Below, piece after piece: positions 1 to 8,626 of a stretch of DNA of 64,000 nucleotides; position 1 is the first letter of the stretch; the number at the start of each line of letters is the position of its first letter. A program made the translations under genes and the position numbers. The notes beneath the pieces were generated by a model. The model did no database searches. It saw only the letters and a list, made by a program, of their open reading frames with translations, and had not been told where the DNA came from. Origin of the DNA: Catellatospora sp. TT07R-123 (GTDB taxonomy: Bacteria; Actinomycetota; Actinomycetes; Mycobacteriales; Micromonosporaceae); NCBI RefSeq assembly GCF_018327705.1, contig NZ_BNEM01000001.1:1240001-1304000 (forward strand), written 5' to 3'.

Positions 1-241
1 CGTACTGGTAGCCGGCATCGCGCATGCCGGAGCTGACCATCGCATCGGCCATCTGGCGGATGAGTGCCTCGTTGATGCTGCAGCCGAAGGTGTTCCAAGA
101 GTTCCAGCCCATCGGTGGCGTTCGGGCGACGCCGTTCTCCAACGCCTGGACGGCGGTGGCCTGCCAGCCGACGGCGGCAGCCGCCAGCAGCGCGGCCACC
201 ATGGCGGCGCCGGTGCGCCACCTGCGGGGTCGGTGATCCAT
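1..241 (-). CDS. GH27 alpha-galactosidase / beta-L-arabinopyranosidase family enzyme, N-terminal part only
   Basis: The reverse strand reads from ATG at 241 to the window edge, giving 80 residues. A secretion signal (about residues 1-34, Arg-rich then Ala/Val-rich) is followed by ENGVARTPPMGWNSWNTFGC, the N-terminal signature of glycoside hydrolase family 27, and by the INEALIRQMADAMV helix. An AGGAGA ribosome binding site lies at 246-251. GH27 holds retaining alpha-galactosidases and, in streptomycetes, beta-L-arabinopyranosidases; the arabinose context makes the latter plausible, but the catalytic region lies outside the window. An AraR-type operator lies 280 bp upstream. The family is clear, the substrate is not. 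Confidence 0.9.
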   Translation of the reverse strand, partial: MDHRPRRWRTGAAMVAALLAAAAVGWQATAVQALENGVARTPPMGWNSWNTFGCSINEALIRQMADAMVSSGMRDAGYQY

Positions 242-506
242 CAGTCTCTCCTGCGTCGTTCGGGCGGAAACGGACGCGAGGCGACCGGTCTGCCCGTCGA
301 TGGGTTGCCTGCGGAAACCGCGACCGCCATCGCCACCGGGTGCGCTTCGCGAGTGCGCCGCCGTCGCGCGGGTCCGCGCCGCGCCCGGTCAGCGGGCGCC
401 TCGGCGACTCACTCGACAAGACTGTGAGCGATCACATCCATAATCGTCAAGACGTAACGACGAAATTGCACGTACACGAGCCCCAGAGGTCCATCTTGAT
501 CAATGA

Positions 507-534
507 TTGACATCTGTAGGGTGACCGCTAACAT
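507..534 (+). promoter_or_regulatory. Promoter with AraR-type operator overlapping its -10 box
   Basis: TTGACA (507-512), a 16-bp spacer and TAACAT (529-534) form a good sigma-70-type promoter reading toward the LacI gene. The operator GGGTGACCGCTAACAT (519-534; complement ATGTTAGCGGTCACCC) covers the -10 box, so binding would block transcription. This suggests autoregulation of the LacI gene and possibly control of GH27 on the other side. Confidence 0.65.
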
Positions 535-636
535 GGCGCTACCCGACAACCACGGCGCCAGGCCGGGCAGCCCAGGCTTCGTGGTCGCGATGCCGCCGCA
601 CGGGTCTGTCAGACCCCGCCGCAGGCGGCACGCGCT

Positions 637-674
637 GGACCTCCCCGGTCGGCGAAGACCGGCCGGGGAGGTCC
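637..674. other. Strong stem-loop in the leader of the LacI gene
   Basis: Twelve-base arms GGACCTCCCCGG (637-648) and CCGGGGAGGTCC (663-674) pair perfectly. An alternative pairing, CCGGTC (645-650) with GACCGG (657-662), overlaps the first. It lies between the 507-534 promoter and the LacI start, without a T-run, so it could be an attenuator, a leader structure or a terminator. Confidence 0.5.
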
Positions 675-837
675 ACCTCCGTCGGTCACGCACCCGCTCG
701 CCCTGGCACCGCCAGGTGCCCTGCGACCGGCCACCGCCAGCCGTCGCATCCGCGTGCGGGTGACCGCACCCTGAACTGGCAGTTCCATGGCGGCCCGGAA
801 ACATACCTGCGCTAGCATGCCGTCTCAGGGGGTCGCC

Positions 838-1872
838 ATGAGCCAGCAGCCACGCAGTGCGGTCATCCGGGACGTCGCGCGGCTCGCCGGGGTGTCGCAC
901 CAGACCGTCTCCCGCGTGATGAACAATCATCCGAGCGTACGGCCGGAGACACGTGACCGCGTGATGAAGGCGGTTCACCAGCTGAACTTCCGGCCCAATG
1001 CGAACGCCCGCGGCCTGGCCAATCGTCGTTCGCGTCTGATCGGCGTCATCAGCTTCGAGCCGCTGCTGTTCGGCCCGGCGTCAACCCTGCTCGGCGTCGA
1101 ACGGGCAGCCAGGGCCGCAGACTACGGCGTCAGTGTCGTCGCGTTGGAGCAGCTCGACCACCATGCCGTCGTCGAGGCACTCGACCGGCTCACCGCACAG
1201 GCTGTCGCCGGTGTGGCCGTCATCGCGCCCCTGTTGAGCGTCTCTGAAGCGACGCAGACTCTGCTGGCCGCCGTCCCCGCGGTCCTGGTCGAGCCCGACG
1301 CGGAAGCCCACCTCTCGACCGTGGCGGTCGACCAGGTCGCCGGCGCGCACCTGGCGGTCGAGCATCTGCTCGGCCTCGGGCATGAGACGGTCTGGCACCT
1401 GTCCGGGCCGCAGAACTGGTCGCAGGCACGCAGCCGTGAGGACGGATGGCGTCAGGCGTTGCAGGCGGCGCAGCGGCGAGTCCCACCGGTCCTGGCGGGT
1501 GACTGGAGCCCCCGCTCAGGCTACGAGGTCGGGCTGGACCTGGCCCAGCGGCCGGAGGTGTCAGCGGTGTTCTGCGCCAATGACCACCAGGCGCTGGGTC
1601 TGCTCCGGGCACTGCACGAGCGCCGGGTCCGCGTGCCCGAGGACGTCAGCGTCGTCGGCTTCGACGACATCCCCGAATCGCGCTACCTGTCTCCGCCGTT
1701 GACGACGGTGCGCCAGGACTTCGACGAGGTCGGTCGACGCTGCCTGGGAACGCTTCTCGAAGTGATCGAGGCAGGCTCGGCCACCGCGACTTCACGTCAC
1801 CTTCGCGTGCAGCCGACCCTGATGGTGCGTGCCAGCAGCAGCCCGCCGTCCCGGGTGGTCCTGAGCCGGTGA
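838..1872 (+). CDS. LacI-family transcriptional regulator, AraR-like (paralogue 1)
   Basis: A 344-residue repressor. Residues 11-31 (DVARLAGVSHQTVSRVMNNH) are the LacI helix-turn-helix, about 50-63 the hinge helix, and 67-344 a periplasmic-binding-protein-like sugar sensor ending in the DISVVGFDD-type and LTTVRQDFDEVG motifs. ATG 838 was chosen over the upstream ATG at 787 because AGGGGG precedes it at good spacing and the paralogue at 8500 also begins MSQQ. It stands between GH27 and GH127. It is a candidate binder of the palindromes found throughout the first 30 kb; LacI-type AraR of Corynebacterium glutamicum is known to bind a very similar sequence. The ligand is inferred to be L-arabinose or an arabinose phosphate. 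Confidence 0.93.
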   Translation: MSQQPRSAVIRDVARLAGVSHQTVSRVMNNHPSVRPETRDRVMKAVHQLNFRPNANARGLANRRSRLIGVISFEPLLFGPASTLLGVERAARAADYGVSVVALEQLDHHAVVEALDRLTAQAVAGVAVIAPLLSVSEATQTLLAAVPAVLVEPDAEAHLSTVAVDQVAGAHLAVEHLLGLGHETVWHLSGPQNWSQARSREDGWRQALQAAQRRVPPVLAGDWSPRSGYEVGLDLAQRPEVSAVFCANDHQALGLLRALHERRVRVPEDVSVVGFDDIPESRYLSPPLTTVRQDFDEVGRRCLGTLLEVIEAGSATATSRHLRVQPTLMVRASSSPPSRVVLSR

Positions 1873-1877
1873 CCGCG

Positions 1878-1896
1878 CCGACGGGACTGCCGTCGG
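1878..1896 (+). terminator. Hairpin after the LacI gene
   Basis: CCGACGG (1878-1884) and CCGTCGG (1890-1896) form a 7-bp stem with a 5-nt loop just after the stop codon. No T-tract follows, so it is a modest terminator candidate. Confidence 0.4.
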
Positions 1897-2012
1897 GTCA
1901 GTCTGCGCCATCCTGCCATGAGCGGCCAACGGATCGACTGCTCCGGATCAGCTCTGGCGACCGGCACTCCGCATAGCGGACCACTCCGGCCGCAGGTCAA
2001 GCCAAGCGCAGA

Positions 2013-2028
2013 ATGTTAACGATAACAG
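2013..2028. promoter_or_regulatory. AraR-type operator upstream of GH127 (distal)
   Basis: ATGTTAACGATAACAG matches the window consensus ATGTTAnCGnTAACAT at 15 of 16 positions. It is centred 254 bp upstream of the second site at 2267-2282, an arrangement that could allow repression by looping. Confidence 0.7.
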
Positions 2029-2242
2029 CGCGGTCATCGCCGGCCTTCGTCGAGCTCCGCCCGCATGGCCCGGACGACCGCTCCGCATTCACCGCCAGGC
2101 GCCGACCTTAGACGGCTTCCATTCATCAAGATGAGTCAGGCGTTTGTTTTATCGCATGTGGATGACCGTATGTGCGAATGCGTCTCATCAGGAGATGATC
2201 AGATAACACTTCTCTGATCGAATTTTGGAAATCGACCGATCA

Positions 2243-2282
2243 TTGCGAGCGCTTTTCAGGTCGGTTATGTTAACGGTCTCAT
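2243..2282 (+). promoter_or_regulatory. GH127 promoter with proximal AraR-type operator
   Basis: TTGCGA (2243-2248), a 17-bp spacer and TATGTT (2266-2271) make a plausible promoter. The operator ATGTTAACGGTCTCAT (2267-2282) overlaps the -10 box; its left half is perfect and its right half has one mismatch. About 120 bp of leader would precede the GH127 start at 2402. Confidence 0.55.
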
Positions 2283-2401
2283 CGCCGGGCGCCTGCCCGC
2301 GTTCGGCGGTGTGGCGCCGGCGGTTCGAGACAGGAGGCGCGGCCTCCCGGCTCGGCGTCGCACCCCTCCCTGTCCCGCCTTCCCCATCTTGTGGAGAGCC
2401 C

Positions 2402-5140
2402 ATGTCATCGTCCATCAACAGGCGCCGGGTACTACAGGCTGCTGGGGTGGCGGCAGCAGCCACCACCCTGCCCGCCCTCACCGCCACCGAGGCGGCGGCG
2501 GCGCTTCCGCCCGCGCGCGCCGACCTCGGCGTCTCGGCGTACCCGTTCGACCTCGGCCAGGTCCGGCTCACCAGTAGCCGGTGGCTGGACAACCAGAACC
2601 GGACCCTGGCATACCTGCGGTTCGTCGACGTCGACCGGCTGCTGTACGTGCTGCGGGCCAACCACCGCCTGTCGACCAACGGCGCCGCCGCCACCGGCGG
2701 CTGGGAGGCGCCGACGTTCCCGTTCCGCAGCCACAGCCAGGGGCACTTCCTCACCGCCTGGGCGCAGGCCTGGGCCGTGCTCGGCGACACCACCTGCCGG
2801 GACAAGGCCACCCAGATGGTCGCCGCCATGGCCGCCTGCCAGGCCAACAACAGCGCGGCCGGGTTCAGCGCCGGCTACCTGGCCGGCTTCCCCGAGTCCG
2901 ACTTCACCGCCCTGGAGAACCGGACCCTCAGTAACGGCAACGTGCCGTATTACGCCGTACACAAGACCCTCGCAGGCCTCCTGGACGTGTGGCGGCTGAT
3001 CGGCAGCACGCAGGCCCGCGACGTGCTGCTCGCGCTGGCCGGCTGGGTCGACACCAGAACCGCGCGGCTGACCTCCACCCAGATGCAGGCGCAGCTCGGC
3101 ACCGAGTTCGGCGGCATGAACGCGGTGCTGACCGACCTCTACCAGCAGACCGGCGACAGCCGCTGGCTGACCGCCGCGCAGCGTTTCGACCACGCCGCCG
3201 TGTTCAACCCGCTGGCCGCCAACTCCGACCAGCTCAACGGACTGCACGCCAACACGCAGGTGCCCAAGTGGATCGGCGCCGCCCGCGAGTACAAGGCGAC
3301 CGGCACCACCCGCTACCGCGACATCGCCGTCAACGCCTGGAACATCACCGTCAACGCGCACACCTATGTGATCGGCGGCAACAGCCAGGCCGAGCACTTC
3401 CGGGCCCCGAACGCCATCGCCGGATACCTCAACAGCGACGCGTGCGAGGCCTGCAACTCGTACAACATGCTGAAACTGACCCGGGAGCTGTGGCTGCTCA
3501 ACCCCGACCAGGCCGCCTACTTCGACTTCTACGAACGTGCCCTGCTCAACCACCTGCTCGGCCAGCAGAACCCGGCCGACAGCCACGGCCACGTCACCTA
3601 CTTCACCCCGCTCAACCCCGGCGGTCGCCGAGGCGTCGGTCCGGCCTGGGGCGGCGGCACCTGGAGCACCGACTACGGCACCTTCTGGTGCTGCCAGGGC
3701 ACCGGCATCGAGACCAACACCAAGCTCATGGACTCGATCTACTTCTACAACGGCACCACGCTCACGGTGAACCTGTTCACCCCGTCGGTGCTGGACTGGT
3801 CGCAGCGGGGCATCACGGTCACCCAGAACACGGCCTTCCCGGTCAGCGACACCACCACCCTGACGGTCACCGGAAGCGTCAGCGGCAGCTGGTCGATGCG
3901 CATCAGGATCCCCGGCTGGACCACCGGCGCCACGATCAGCGTCAACGGCACGGCGCAGAGCATCACCACCACCCCTGGCACGTATGCCACCCTCACCCGC
4001 TCCTGGACCTCCGGTGACACGGTGACGGTGACCCTGCCGATGCGAGTGGTCATGCGGGCCGCCAACGACGACGCCAACGTCGCCGCGGTCACCTACGGTC
4101 CGGTCGTGCTCGCCGGCAACTACGGCAACACCTCCCTGTCGTCGCTGCCGGTGCTGACGACCAGCTCGGTGACCCGTACGAGCACCACCGCCCTGGCTTT
4201 CACGGCCACCGCCAACGGTGCCAGCGTCAACCTCGGCCCGTTCCACGACGCTCAGGGCTACAACTACACCGTCTACTGGAACGCCACCGGCCAGGGCTCG
4301 ACCGGCGGAAACGCCGCCTTCCGGCTCCTGAACGCCGCCAGCGGACTGGTGCTCGGCGTGCAGAACATGTCGACCGCCGACGGCGGCCTGGCCATTCAGT
4401 GGGCCGACAGCGGCACCGCGGACCACGACTGGGAGCTGCTGGTCAGCGGCTCGGCGCTGCGGCTGCGCAACGCCAACAGCGGCAAGGTCCTCGGCGTGGA
4501 GAACATGTCCACCGCCGACAACGCCCGCGTGCTGCAGTGGACCGACAACGGCACGGCCGACCACAACTGGACCCTGGTCGACGTCGGCGACGGTACCCAC
4601 AAGATCCGCAACGCCAACAGCGGCAAGCTGCTGGCGATCCTCAGCGGCTCGACCACACAGGGCGCCCAGGCCGTCCAGGACCCGGACAACGGCGGCGCCG
4701 ACAACCTGTGGCGGCTCATCCCCGACGGTGCGCGGCGCATCCAGAACGTCGCCAGCGGCCTGGTGCTGGGGGTCCAGAACATGTCCACCGCCGACGGCGG
4801 CCTGGTCATCCAGTGGGGTGACAGCGGCACCGCCGACCACCTGTGGTCCGCGGTCGTGGACACCGGCGGTTACCTGCGGCTGCGCAACGCCAACAGCGGC
4901 AAGGTCCTCGCCGTGGAGAACGCCTCGACCGCCGCCGGCGCCCGGGTCCTGCAGTGGTCCGACAACGGCACCGCCGACCACCGCTGGCGGCTGCGCCACG
5001 GCGGCAACGGCTGCTTCCGTATCCAGTGCGCCAACGGCGGCAGGCTCCTGGCCGTCAGCGGCGGATCGACCGGTCAGGGTGCTCAGATCGTGACCGCCGA
5101 CGACGCCGGCTCCGACGACCGGCTCTGGCGCTTCCTGTAA
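2402..5140 (+). CDS. Secreted GH127 beta-L-arabinofuranosidase with C-terminal RICIN lectin repeats
   Basis: A 912-residue protein. It starts with a Tat signal (NRRRVLQAAG at 6-15, then an Ala-rich stretch). Residues about 45-620 are a GH127 domain: the SDACEACNS segment (Glu349, Cys351) and the FWCCQGTG segment (Cys430, Cys431) match the Glu and three Cys that hold zinc in bifidobacterial HypBA1, where the first of the paired Cys is the nucleophile; Glu331 is a candidate acid/base. Residues about 640-912 are two beta-trefoil sets of RICIN repeats (LRNANSGKVLGVENMSTA and similar). GH127 releases beta-L-arabinofuranose from plant hydroxyproline-rich glycoproteins and related glycans. GGAGAG precedes ATG 2402. 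An AraR-type operator sits in its promoter. Confidence 0.92.
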   Translation: MSSSINRRRVLQAAGVAAAATTLPALTATEAAAALPPARADLGVSAYPFDLGQVRLTSSRWLDNQNRTLAYLRFVDVDRLLYVLRANHRLSTNGAAATGGWEAPTFPFRSHSQGHFLTAWAQAWAVLGDTTCRDKATQMVAAMAACQANNSAAGFSAGYLAGFPESDFTALENRTLSNGNVPYYAVHKTLAGLLDVWRLIGSTQARDVLLALAGWVDTRTARLTSTQMQAQLGTEFGGMNAVLTDLYQQTGDSRWLTAAQRFDHAAVFNPLAANSDQLNGLHANTQVPKWIGAAREYKATGTTRYRDIAVNAWNITVNAHTYVIGGNSQAEHFRAPNAIAGYLNSDACEACNSYNMLKLTRELWLLNPDQAAYFDFYERALLNHLLGQQNPADSHGHVTYFTPLNPGGRRGVGPAWGGGTWSTDYGTFWCCQGTGIETNTKLMDSIYFYNGTTLTVNLFTPSVLDWSQRGITVTQNTAFPVSDTTTLTVTGSVSGSWSMRIRIPGWTTGATISVNGTAQSITTTPGTYATLTRSWTSGDTVTVTLPMRVVMRAANDDANVAAVTYGPVVLAGNYGNTSLSSLPVLTTSSVTRTSTTALAFTATANGASVNLGPFHDAQGYNYTVYWNATGQGSTGGNAAFRLLNAASGLVLGVQNMSTADGGLAIQWADSGTADHDWELLVSGSALRLRNANSGKVLGVENMSTADNARVLQWTDNGTADHNWTLVDVGDGTHKIRNANSGKLLAILSGSTTQGAQAVQDPDNGGADNLWRLIPDGARRIQNVASGLVLGVQNMSTADGGLVIQWGDSGTADHLWSAVVDTGGYLRLRNANSGKVLAVENASTAAGARVLQWSDNGTADHRWRLRHGGNGCFRIQCANGGRLLAVSGGSTGQGAQIVTADDAGSDDRLWRFL

Positions 5141-5163
5141 GCCTGCCGACCTGCCTGCCGTCC

Positions 5164-5193
5164 GTGCCGCCGCCGCGGTGGCGGTGGCGGCAC
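5164..5193 (+). terminator. Hairpin between GH127 and GH43 genes
   Basis: GTGCCGCCGCC (5164-5174) pairs with GGTGGCGGCAC (5183-5193), 11 bp with one G-U pair. It lies 25 bp after the GH127 stop and may end or attenuate transcription before the GH43 gene. Confidence 0.45.
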
Positions 5194-5242
5194 GGCCACG
5201 CCTGAGACAGCCCGCGGCCAGGCCCGGCCTGGCCTTCCAGCG

Positions 5243-5830
5243 AAGGAGGATGCCTTGACCGGCATCAGCACCGTTCCCCGATCCGCCCCACACCGACGAG
5301 CCTGGCGCACCGCGATCGCCGCCCTCGTCGTCACCGCGATGGCCACCGCGGGCCTGGTCGCCGTCACCACCAGCGGCGCCCAGGCCGCCACCGTCGACAC
5401 CACCGCCTGGTACGTCCTGGTCAACCGCACCAGCGGCAAGGCCCTCGACCTCTACAACTCCGCCACCGCCGACGGGGCCCGCATCACCCAGTGGACCCGC
5501 AACGACGGCAACAACCAGCAGTGGCAGTTCGTCGACTCCGGCAGCGGCTACTACCGCCTCAAGTCACGCCACTCGGGCAAGGTCCTCGACGACTACAACT
5601 TCTCCACCACCAACGGCACCGCCGTCGTCCAGTGGACCGACCTCAACGGCGACAACCAGCAATGGCGCCTGGCCGACTCCACCGGCGGCTACGTCCGCCT
5701 CATCAACCGCCACAGCAGCAAGGCCCTCGAGGTCCAGAACGCCTCCACCGCCGACAACGCCAACGTCGTCCAGTACGACGACTGGGGCGGCAACAACCAG
5801 CAGTGGCAACTCGTCAAAGTCGGCGGCGCC
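5243..5830 (+). repeat. Duplicated 5' module (SD, signal peptide, RICIN), copy 1
   Basis: From the ribosome binding site GAAGGAGGATGCC through the signal peptide and the RICIN domain, this stretch is closely similar at DNA level to 30664-31245, which fronts the GH62 gene. The catalytic domains that follow are unrelated, so the module was copied and joined to a different enzyme. Confidence 0.75.
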
Positions 5831-7459
5831 AGCCCCACCCCGTCGACCTCGCCGTCGAACAACTCGCCGTACGGCAACCCCGTCGTCTGGCAGGACTTCG
5901 CCGACCTCGACATCATCCGGGTCGGCGACACCTACTACTACTCCGCGTCGACGATGCACTACTCCCCCGGTGCCCCGATCCTGCGCTCGTACGACCTGGT
6001 GAACTGGGAGTACGCCGGGCACTCCGTACCGTCGCTCGACTTCGGCGCGAAGTACAACCTCAACGGCAGCGGCCAAGGCTACGTCGACGGGATCTGGGCC
6101 TCGGCGTTCAACTACCGGCCGAGCAACAACACGTTCTACTGGCTGGGCTGCATCGACTTCAACCAGACGTACGTGTACACGTCGACCACCGTGGACGGCA
6201 CCTGGTCGAAGCGGTCGACGATCAACAACTGCTACTACGACGCCGGCCTGCTCGTCGACGACAACGACACGATGTACGTCGCCTACGGCAACACCACCAT
6301 CAGCGTCGCGCAGCTGTCGGCCGACGGGCTCAGCCAGGTCCGGACCCAGCAGGTCTTCACCACGCCGTCCAGCGTCGGCACGCTTGAGGGTTCCCGGTTC
6401 TACAAGCGCAACGGCTACTACTACATCTTCGTCACCAAGCCGGCGAACGGCCAGTACATCCTCAGGGCGACCAGCCCGTTCGGTCCGTACACGATGCAGC
6501 AGGTCCTGCTGAACCTGTCCGGACCGGTCTCCGGCGGCGGGGTGCCGCATCAGGGCGGGCTCGTGCAGACGCAGAACGGCGACTGGTACTACATGGCCTT
6601 CGTCGACTCCTACCCCGGCGGCCGGATCCCGGTGCTGGCGCCGGTCACGTGGACCGCCGACGGCTGGCCGCAGATCCAGCTGGTCAACAACGCCTGGGGT
6701 GCCTCGTACCCGCGCCCGAATCTGCCGGCACCTCCCCGCGCGGTCAAGCCGATGACCGGCACCGACACGTTCACCGGCACCACGCTCGGCCCGCAGTGGG
6801 AGTGGAACCACAACCCGGACAACACCAAGTGGTCGGTCAACAACGGCCTGCGCCTGCAGACCGCGACCGTCACCGGTGACCTCTACGCGGCCCGCAACAC
6901 GCTGACCCACCGCATCCAGGGGCCGACGTCGACCGCCACGATCGAACTCGACTATTCCACGATGAAGGACGGTGACCGCGCCGGGCTGGCGGTGCTGCGC
7001 AACTCGTCGGCGTGGATCGGCGTCAAACGCGACAACGGCACCACCAGAGTCGTGATGACCAACGGGCTCTCCATGGACCGCAACAACAACTGGGCCACGT
7101 CCGGTACCGGATCCGAGCAGGCCGGGGCCGCGGTGTCCGGCGGCCGCATCTGGTTGCGGGCCACCGCCGACATCCGGCCGGGTTCGGCGAGCCGTCAGGC
7201 GACGTTCTCCTACAGTACGAACGGCACCACGTTCACGCCGCTCGGCAATGCCCTCACGCTGAACAACGAGTGGTATTTCTTCATGGGCTACCGGTTCGCC
7301 ATCTTCAACTACGCGAGCCAGTCGCTTGGCGGAACCGTGGGAGTCAGCCAGTTCAGCCTGACGACGCCGTATCGGCGCAGGGCGGCAGCGAACAGAGTCC
7401 GATGCCGACGTCGGCGGGCCGGGTCACCCCGGCCCGCCGACGTCGTTTGCGCCTCGTGA
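5255..7459 (+). CDS. Secreted GH43 arabinofuranosidase/xylosidase with N-terminal RICIN domain
   Basis: A 734-residue protein read from TTG 5255; the start is set by AAGGAGGA at 5243-5250 and by the homologous GTG start of the GH62 gene (both MTGIST). A signal peptide (1-45) is followed by a RICIN domain with three QQW motifs (about 50-188), a short Pro/Thr/Ser linker, a GH43 five-blade propeller (about 205-500) with Asp217 (ADLDIIRV), Asp329 and Glu378 (LEGSRFYK) as likely base, modulator and acid, then a GH43-associated beta-sandwich (about 515-705). The exact activity cannot be read. The last 28 residues are Arg/Ala-rich, run through a terminator hairpin and look like 3' non-coding sequence, so the original stop may have been lost. 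Confidence 0.9.
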   Translation: MTGISTVPRSAPHRRAWRTAIAALVVTAMATAGLVAVTTSGAQAATVDTTAWYVLVNRTSGKALDLYNSATADGARITQWTRNDGNNQQWQFVDSGSGYYRLKSRHSGKVLDDYNFSTTNGTAVVQWTDLNGDNQQWRLADSTGGYVRLINRHSSKALEVQNASTADNANVVQYDDWGGNNQQWQLVKVGGASPTPSTSPSNNSPYGNPVVWQDFADLDIIRVGDTYYYSASTMHYSPGAPILRSYDLVNWEYAGHSVPSLDFGAKYNLNGSGQGYVDGIWASAFNYRPSNNTFYWLGCIDFNQTYVYTSTTVDGTWSKRSTINNCYYDAGLLVDDNDTMYVAYGNTTISVAQLSADGLSQVRTQQVFTTPSSVGTLEGSRFYKRNGYYYIFVTKPANGQYILRATSPFGPYTMQQVLLNLSGPVSGGGVPHQGGLVQTQNGDWYYMAFVDSYPGGRIPVLAPVTWTADGWPQIQLVNNAWGASYPRPNLPAPPRAVKPMTGTDTFTGTTLGPQWEWNHNPDNTKWSVNNGLRLQTATVTGDLYAARNTLTHRIQGPTSTATIELDYSTMKDGDRAGLAVLRNSSAWIGVKRDNGTTRVVMTNGLSMDRNNNWATSGTGSEQAGAAVSGGRIWLRATADIRPGSASRQATFSYSTNGTTFTPLGNALTLNNEWYFFMGYRFAIFNYASQSLGGTVGVSQFSLTTPYRRRAAANRVRCRRRRAGSPRPADVVCAS
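7406..7445. terminator. Very strong bidirectional terminator hairpin
   Basis: A perfect 18-bp stem (7406-7423 with 7428-7445) and TCAC loop lie between the convergent GH43 and LacI genes. A short TTT follows on the + strand. It lies inside the annotated 3' end of the GH43 reading frame. Confidence 0.8.
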
Positions 7460-7462
7460 CCC

Positions 7463-8500
7463 CTACCGGCCTCGCCGGGACGGCGGTGGGCCGCTGCTGG
7501 CTCGCGCGACCAGGGTCGGCGGCACGCGCGGATGACGCAGCGGCGAGTCCGGCCCCTGGGCGTCGAGCATGTCCAGCAGCGCGGCCAGGCATCGCCGTCC
7601 GACCTCATCGAAGTCCTGGCGGATGGTGGTCAGGGGGGGCGACAGGTAGGCGGCTTCCGGGATGTCGTCGAAGCCGACGACGCTGACGTCCTCGGGGACG
7701 CGGATGCCGCGCTCGTGCAGGGCGCGCAGCATTCCCAGGGCCTGCTGGTCGTTGGCGCAGAAGACGGCGGTCACATCCGGGCGCTCGGCGATGTGGTGGC
7801 CCGCCTCGTAGCCCGAGTTCGGGCTCCAGTCACCGGGGATCGCGACGGGCACACGGCGCCCGGCTCCTTCGAGTGCCTGGCGCCAGCCGTCGACCCGGTC
7901 GCGGGCCTCCAGCCAGTCCCGGGGGCCGGTCAGGTGCCACACGGTCTCGTGTCCCAGGTCGAGCAGGTGCTGGACGGCCAGGCGGGCGCCCGCGACCTGG
8001 TCGACGGAGATGGTCGGCAGGTCACCTGCCATATCGGACTCCACGACCACCGCCGGCACACCGGTCGGGAGACTGTGTGCGGCGGCGGCCGCGGTCATCA
8101 GCGGCGCGATGATCACGACTCCGGCGACGGACTGCTCGGTGAGCCGGTTCACCGCCGCGGCGACCCCGGCGCGGTCGAGCTGCTCCAGGGCCACGATGCT
8201 GATGCCGTATCCGGCCCGCCGCGCCGCCCGCTCGACGCCGAGCAGGGTCGCGGCGGGACCGTACAGGATGGTGTCGAAGCTGACCACGCCGATGACGCGC
8301 GAGCGCCGCCCGGCCAGCCCCCGGGCCAGCGCGTTGGGCCGGTAGTTGAGCTGGGCCACCGCGCGCAGGACCCGCTCACGGGTCTCCTCGCGCACACTCG
8401 GGTGGTTGTTGAGGACCCGGGACACCGTCTGGTGCGACACGCCCGCGAGCCGGGCCACGTCGTTCATGACCGCGGCGCGCGCGGCCGGCTGCTGGCTCAT
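7463..8500 (-). CDS. LacI-family transcriptional regulator, AraR-like (paralogue 2)
   Basis: A 345-residue repressor very similar to the one at 838. Residues 14-33 (DVARLAGVSHQTVSRVLNNH) are the helix-turn-helix, LNYRPNALARGLA the hinge, and the rest the sugar-binding domain with the SVVGFDDIPEAAYLSPPLTT segment. GGGGAG precedes ATG 8500. It lies downstream of araA on the same strand behind a terminator and is therefore probably transcribed on its own. Its recognition helix is identical to paralogue 1 (SHQTVSRV), so both may bind the same operators; they could differ in ligand. No clear operator of the common type was found in its own short promoter region. Confidence 0.93.
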   Translation of the reverse strand: MSQQPAARAAVMNDVARLAGVSHQTVSRVLNNHPSVREETRERVLRAVAQLNYRPNALARGLAGRRSRVIGVVSFDTILYGPAATLLGVERAARRAGYGISIVALEQLDRAGVAAAVNRLTEQSVAGVVIIAPLMTAAAAAHSLPTGVPAVVVESDMAGDLPTISVDQVAGARLAVQHLLDLGHETVWHLTGPRDWLEARDRVDGWRQALEGAGRRVPVAIPGDWSPNSGYEAGHHIAERPDVTAVFCANDQQALGMLRALHERGIRVPEDVSVVGFDDIPEAAYLSPPLTTIRQDFDEVGRRCLAALLDMLDAQGPDSPLRHPRVPPTLVARASSGPPPSRRGR

Positions 8501-8566
8501 TGCGTCTCCCCTGACGGCACATCATAGCGCAATATGATCATCTGGCTTGGTGCGGTGACTGAAAGC

Positions 8567-8611
8567 GCGACGGATGCGTGGCCCACGCTTGGCGTGGCAC
8601 GCATCCGTCGC
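8567..8611 (-). terminator. Terminator after araA
   Basis: GCGACGGATGCGTG (8567-8580) pairs perfectly with CACGCATCCGTCGC (8598-8611), with a further small stem inside the loop. It lies 16 bp after the araA stop and ends the araB-to-araA gene series. Confidence 0.75.
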
Positions 8612-8626
8612 GTTGTCAGACCGGCG

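Larger units (their letters stand above)
242..837. other. Divergent intergenic region between GH27 and the first LacI gene
   Basis: No convincing gene is seen. It holds a promoter/operator at 507-534 pointing toward the LacI gene and a strong stem-loop at 637-674. Short open frames here are shadows with no ribosome binding site. Confidence 0.7.
1897..2401. other. Promoter region of the GH127 gene
   Basis: This 505-bp stretch holds two AraR-type operators (2013-2028 and 2267-2282) and AT-richer DNA around 2130-2270 that is unusual for the window. No coding region is supported; the open frame running upstream of 2402 lacks a ribosome binding site and a signal peptide at its start. Confidence 0.6.

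Noticed and set aside
4320-5130. Internal repeats in the GH127 gene as a mobile or recombination element
   Set aside because: They are the coding repeats of beta-trefoil RICIN domains.
2432-5293. A 953-residue antisense open frame over GH127
   Set aside because: It mirrors the real gene; long antisense frames are expected at this GC content, and it has no signal, domain or ribosome binding site.
8501-8566. Operator of either family in front of the second LacI gene
   Set aside because: AT-rich words are present (GCGCAATATGATCATC) but no copy of either palindrome could be aligned convincingly.
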